Source: Rheinheimera sp. SA_1 (GTDB taxonomy: Bacteria; Pseudomonadota; Gammaproteobacteria; Enterobacterales; Alteromonadaceae). Taken from it: a DNA stretch of 64,000 bases. A model generated the notes under the pieces. That model did no database searches. It was not told the origin of the DNA and worked only from the letters and a program-made list of their open reading frames with translations. Below are positions 60,893 to 64,000 of the stretch, piece by piece. Position 1 is the stretch's first letter. Every line of letters starts with the position of its first letter. Made by a program: the position numbers and the translations under genes. The stretch is taken from the NCBI RefSeq assembly GCF_001669775.1, contig NZ_LXWK01000011.1, positions 372,001 through 436,000 on the forward strand, read 5' to 3'.

Positions 60893-62554
60893 TTAATCCG
60901 ACTCGCTGCGGTATTTTTCCCGCAATTTGTTGCGCAGCTGGATAGCCGCCATATTCAGCACCACAATCAGTAACACCAGCACCAGCGCGGTGGCGTACAG
61001 CAGCGGCCGTGACGCTTCTACGTTCGGGCTTTGGAAACCCACGTCATACACGTGGAAACCCAGGTGCATGATTTTCTGATCCAAATGTACAAACGGGAAG
61101 TTGCCATCAACCGGTAACGTTGGTGCTAGTTTCACAACACCCACCAGCATCAGCGGCGCTACTTCGCCTGCCGCACGGGCAATCGCCAGAATCAAACCGG
61201 TCATCATCGCTGGTGTAGCCAGCGGCACGACCACTTTCCACAAGGTTTCTGACTTGGTGGCACCAAGTGCCAGTGAACCCATCCGGATGGTACTAGGAAT
61301 GCGCGACAAACCTTCTTCGGTTGACACAATCACCACCGGTAACGTCAGCAGCGCCAGCGTTAACGAGGCCCAGAATAAACCTGGAGTACCAAAAGTTGGT
61401 GAAGGTAACGATTCAGCATAAAACAGCTGGTCGATATTGCCGCCCAGAATGTACACAAAGAATCCAAGACCAAATACACCGTAAACAATCGAAGGAACAC
61501 CGGCCAGGTTATACACCGAAATCCGGATAATCTTCAGCACTGTGCCCTGCTTGGCATATTCGCGCAGATAAATGGCTGCCAGCACGCCAAACGGCGTCAC
61601 AATAATCGACATCAGGATCACCATGGTGACAGTGCCGAAAATTGCCGGGAAAATCCCGCCTTCAGTGTTGGCTTCGCGTGGATCATCACTCAGGAATGAC
61701 CAAACCGCAAAGCCGTAATGGCCAAGTTTCTGCATCAGGTTCATCGCGTTTGGCTGATGCGCATGCACAATGTTGCTCAAGCTGATGCTGATTTCAGTGC
61801 CTTCAGCAGAGGTCATCACCAGAGTATCGCGTTTGGCATCGGCGTACAGCGCATCCAGCTGCTGTTGTAACTCAGCATACTGCGCATCCAGCTCTGCTCT
61901 ATCCTGAGCGGCTTGCTGATCGTATGTCGACAGCTGCGCGGCGTCTGCACCAGAAAGTTCGAGTTTACGCCGTTCCAGCCGCAGCTGTTCCAGACCGTTG
62001 TTAATCCGGCCAATATCGGCTTTTTCAATCTCAGAAATAGCGTCCTGAATGTCATTCGCCCGCGTGATCCGCGTCAACAATTCAGGCCAAAGTGCTGCAC
62101 CTTCCGCCACCACTTGATCCCGCTCCAGCAGTTTTTGCGGGAAGCCGAAGAAATGACCCCATTCGCGGCGCTCAATCACTGTGGCATCTTGCGGCTGTTG
62201 CCAGTTGGCTAAATCGCGGTCCAGGAACCATGCGAAATCACGGCCATACATATCGCGGTTCGCGACTTTCAGTAAATGCCGCGGATAAACCAGCTGCCCG
62301 GCATCCAGCGTCACACCAGAGTCTTTTAACACCGCGGCGCTGACTTCTTCAGTCCGGACTAATTCAGCCAGCAGCAGTTTTTCACTGCCATCCAGCTGTT
62401 TCGCTTGCACCGTCTGTAAATTGCCAGGCCAGAAGTGACTGCCACCCTGCACCAGAATAAGTCCCAATACCCCAATCACCATCACCAAACATAAGGCGAT
62501 CGCACCGGCGTTTAACCAAATCCACGGAGTTCCCGTTTTGAACCAAGCTCTCAT
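60893..62554 (-). CDS. pstA: PstA, phosphate ABC transporter permease (long form)
   Basis: 553 residues from the ATG at 62554 (GGAG 8 nt upstream). About twice the length of E. coli PstA (296). After the first membrane helix (about 12-36) there is a large extracytoplasmic region with a coiled coil (about 160-235, Glu/Gln/Arg-rich), then the ABC permease domain (about 270-545) with five helices and the EAA loop LGATKSETLWKVVVPLATP. This long form is known in marine gammaproteobacteria. Confidence 0.93.
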   Translation of the reverse strand: MRAWFKTGTPWIWLNAGAIALCLVMVIGVLGLILVQGGSHFWPGNLQTVQAKQLDGSEKLLLAELVRTEEVSAAVLKDSGVTLDAGQLVYPRHLLKVANRDMYGRDFAWFLDRDLANWQQPQDATVIERREWGHFFGFPQKLLERDQVVAEGAALWPELLTRITRANDIQDAISEIEKADIGRINNGLEQLRLERRKLELSGADAAQLSTYDQQAAQDRAELDAQYAELQQQLDALYADAKRDTLVMTSAEGTEISISLSNIVHAHQPNAMNLMQKLGHYGFAVWSFLSDDPREANTEGGIFPAIFGTVTMVILMSIIVTPFGVLAAIYLREYAKQGTVLKIIRISVYNLAGVPSIVYGVFGLGFFVYILGGNIDQLFYAESLPSPTFGTPGLFWASLTLALLTLPVVIVSTEEGLSRIPSTIRMGSLALGATKSETLWKVVVPLATPAMMTGLILAIARAAGEVAPLMLVGVVKLAPTLPVDGNFPFVHLDQKIMHLGFHVYDVGFQSPNVEASRPLLYATALVLVLLIVVLNMAAIQLRNKLREKYRSESD

Positions 62555-62569
62555 CGTCATGACTCCAAC

Positions 62570-64000
62570 TTACAGATTGCTAAAGCGTTGACGTAAACGC
62601 TGCCGTATCACTTCGGCTAATGTGTTAAAGACAAAGGTGAACACAAACAGCACCAGTGCCGCCAGGAACAACACGCGGAAGTGGGTACTGCCAACGGCAG
62701 TTTCCGGTAATTCCACCGCGATGTTGGCAGATAAGGTCCGCATGCCTTCAAACAAGTTGAAGTTCACTACCGGGCTATTACCGGTCGCCATCAGCACGAT
62801 CATCGTTTCACCCACAGCGCGACCAAAACCAACCATCACCGCCGCAAAAATACCAGGGCTTGCCGTTGGTAACACCACGCCCATCATGGTTTGCCACGGT
62901 GTAGCACCGAGTGCCAGTGAACCTTGAGTTAAATGCCGTGGCACGTTAAAAATCGCGTCTTCGGCAATGGAGAAGATATTCGGGATCACCGCAAAACCCA
63001 TGGCGATGCCCACCACCAGCGCGTTACGCTGATCATAGGTAATACCATTATCAGTAAACCACTGACGCAGACTGCCATTAAAAAACTGGGTATCAATGAC
63101 CGGGCTTAAACTGACGCAGAGCCAGATAAACGCAATAATCACCGGCACCAGCAGTGCAACTTCCCAGCCAAGGCCGATGCGGTTACGCAAGCTTGCCGGC
63201 ACATAACGGTAACACCAGGCAGCAAGCAGCATCATCAGCGGTAACAGCAGCAGTATCGAAAACACCGCACTTAAGTAATTTTCGACAAAAGGCGCCAGCC
63301 ATAAACCGGCCAGGAAACCCAGAATAACAGTCGGCAACGCCGCCATAATTTCGATGGTCGGTTTAACCTTGCCACGTAACTTTGGCGTCATAAAATACGC
63401 GGTGTACAGTGCACTCATCACCGCCAACGGCGTCGCAAACAACATCGCAAACAACGCGGCTTTTAAAGTACCAAGCGCCAACGGCACCAGACTCATTTTC
63501 GCTTCAAATTCATCAGAACCAGACGACGCCTGCCAGATGTAGTCTTTTTCGCCACGGCCTTCGTACCAGACTTCGTTCCACATTGCTTTCCAAGACACAT
63601 CAGGATGAGCATTTTCCAACAGGAAATTGTGAGTCTGGCCTTTGGTATCCAGGATCAGAAACGAGTCGTTGATCGGGCTGATGGCAAGCCTGGCCGGCTG
63701 AATGTCAGCAGCCAGCGGTTCCAGCCATAAAGTGCGGGCTGAAGTGCCGTAATGAATGCCCAGATGGCCTGTGGCATCAATCGCCATAAAACCTTTGCGC
63801 GAATATTCAGGTTCGATCTGGGTAATCGCCGCCGGGTGCTGTTCAAAATCACGAATGTGCTTCAGATGGAAATTGTTGTGCTCATCACGCACTAAAAACC
63901 ACTGACTAAGCGCACCATCACTGCCACCGACAATCAACGACACTGAACCCACCAAAAATTCCAGCGCGGTAATTTGCTGACCTGGCGCAACGGCCGTCAC
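62570..64000 (-). CDS. pstC: PstC, phosphate ABC transporter permease (long form, 5' end beyond window)
   Basis: The last 476 residues are visible; the frame is open to base 64000 and the gene must begin upstream. The first 190 visible residues are an extracytoplasmic beta-rich region (repeated blocks such as GSDGALSQWFLVRDEHNNF and FMAIDATGHLGIHYG that look like propeller strands). The permease domain (about 190-470) has the EAA loop LGATPWQTMMGVVLPTASPG. Large relative to the classic about 320-residue PstC. Followed 15 nt later by pstA. Confidence 0.92.
   Translation of the reverse strand: MTAVAPGQQITALEFLVGSVSLIVGGSDGALSQWFLVRDEHNNFHLKHIRDFEQHPAAITQIEPEYSRKGFMAIDATGHLGIHYGTSARTLWLEPLAADIQPARLAISPINDSFLILDTKGQTHNFLLENAHPDVSWKAMWNEVWYEGRGEKDYIWQASSGSDEFEAKMSLVPLALGTLKAALFAMLFATPLAVMSALYTAYFMTPKLRGKVKPTIEIMAALPTVILGFLAGLWLAPFVENYLSAVFSILLLLPLMMLLAAWCYRYVPASLRNRIGLGWEVALLVPVIIAFIWLCVSLSPVIDTQFFNGSLRQWFTDNGITYDQRNALVVGIAMGFAVIPNIFSIAEDAIFNVPRHLTQGSLALGATPWQTMMGVVLPTASPGIFAAVMVGFGRAVGETMIVLMATGNSPVVNFNLFEGMRTLSANIAVELPETAVGSTHFRVLFLAALVLFVFTFVFNTLAEVIRQRLRQRFSNL

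Overview
The window is chromosomal DNA of a gammaproteobacterium. Gene content and order (hfq-hflX-hflK-hflC, mutL-miaA, queA-tgt-yajC-secD-secF, accB-accC-prmA, dusB-fis-purH, oxyR beside a phosphate-transport block) point to the Alteromonadales/Chromatiaceae group, most likely Rheinheimera or a close relative. This placement is from memory of gene order and protein style, not from a search. Almost all of the 64 kb is coding, and most of it is core genome.

Layout. 1-8.2 kb (minus): tsaE, amiB, mutL, miaA, hfq, hflX, hflK, hflC, the classic RNA/translation-quality and membrane-protease operon, with hflC cut by the window start. 8.4-13.8 kb: queG (plus), a DUF1289 protein, a GGDEF-EAL protein, a hotdog protein, three tandem tRNA-Gly(GCC) genes and orn. 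13.9-19.7 kb: rsgA, psd, a GDPD esterase, two Rnk-like genes, a MerC-like membrane protein and small unknowns, one of them preceded by a 118-bp repeat. 20-22 kb: groES-groEL with a sigma-32-like promoter. 22.4-27.8 kb: dsbD, aroQ, accB, accC, prmA. 28-32.8 kb: an accessory block between prmA and dusB-fis: a MipA/OmpV outer-membrane protein whose start site is locked in a perfect hairpin, a LytS-type kinase and LytTR regulator, a lipoprotein, and an AztD-like zinc-chaperone candidate behind a perfect Zur-type palindrome. 33.2-36.3 kb: dusB, fis, purH.

36.3-42.8 kb is the most unusual part: a secreted 1057-residue protein with a degenerate transglutaminase-like N-terminal region and a PD-(D/E)XK-like C-terminal nuclease domain, followed by three tandem mosaic paralogues (probable immunity proteins) and a 17-codon stump of a fourth. 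The region is bracketed by the antiporter gene on the right and a degraded copy of that gene's 3' end on the left, as expected for an island that grows and shrinks by recombination.

42.8-49.7 kb: NhaP2-type K+/H+ antiporter, a membrane-anchored winged-helix regulator, a secreted amidohydrolase, suhB and a rhodanese. 49.7-55.3 kb (minus): queA, tgt, yajC, secD, secF. 55.4-64 kb: a small membrane protein, oxyR, then a phosphate block read on the minus strand: pstC, pstA, pstB, a second copy of the 118-bp repeat, phoU, a DUF47 protein and a Pit transporter. High- and low-affinity phosphate uptake are therefore contiguous.
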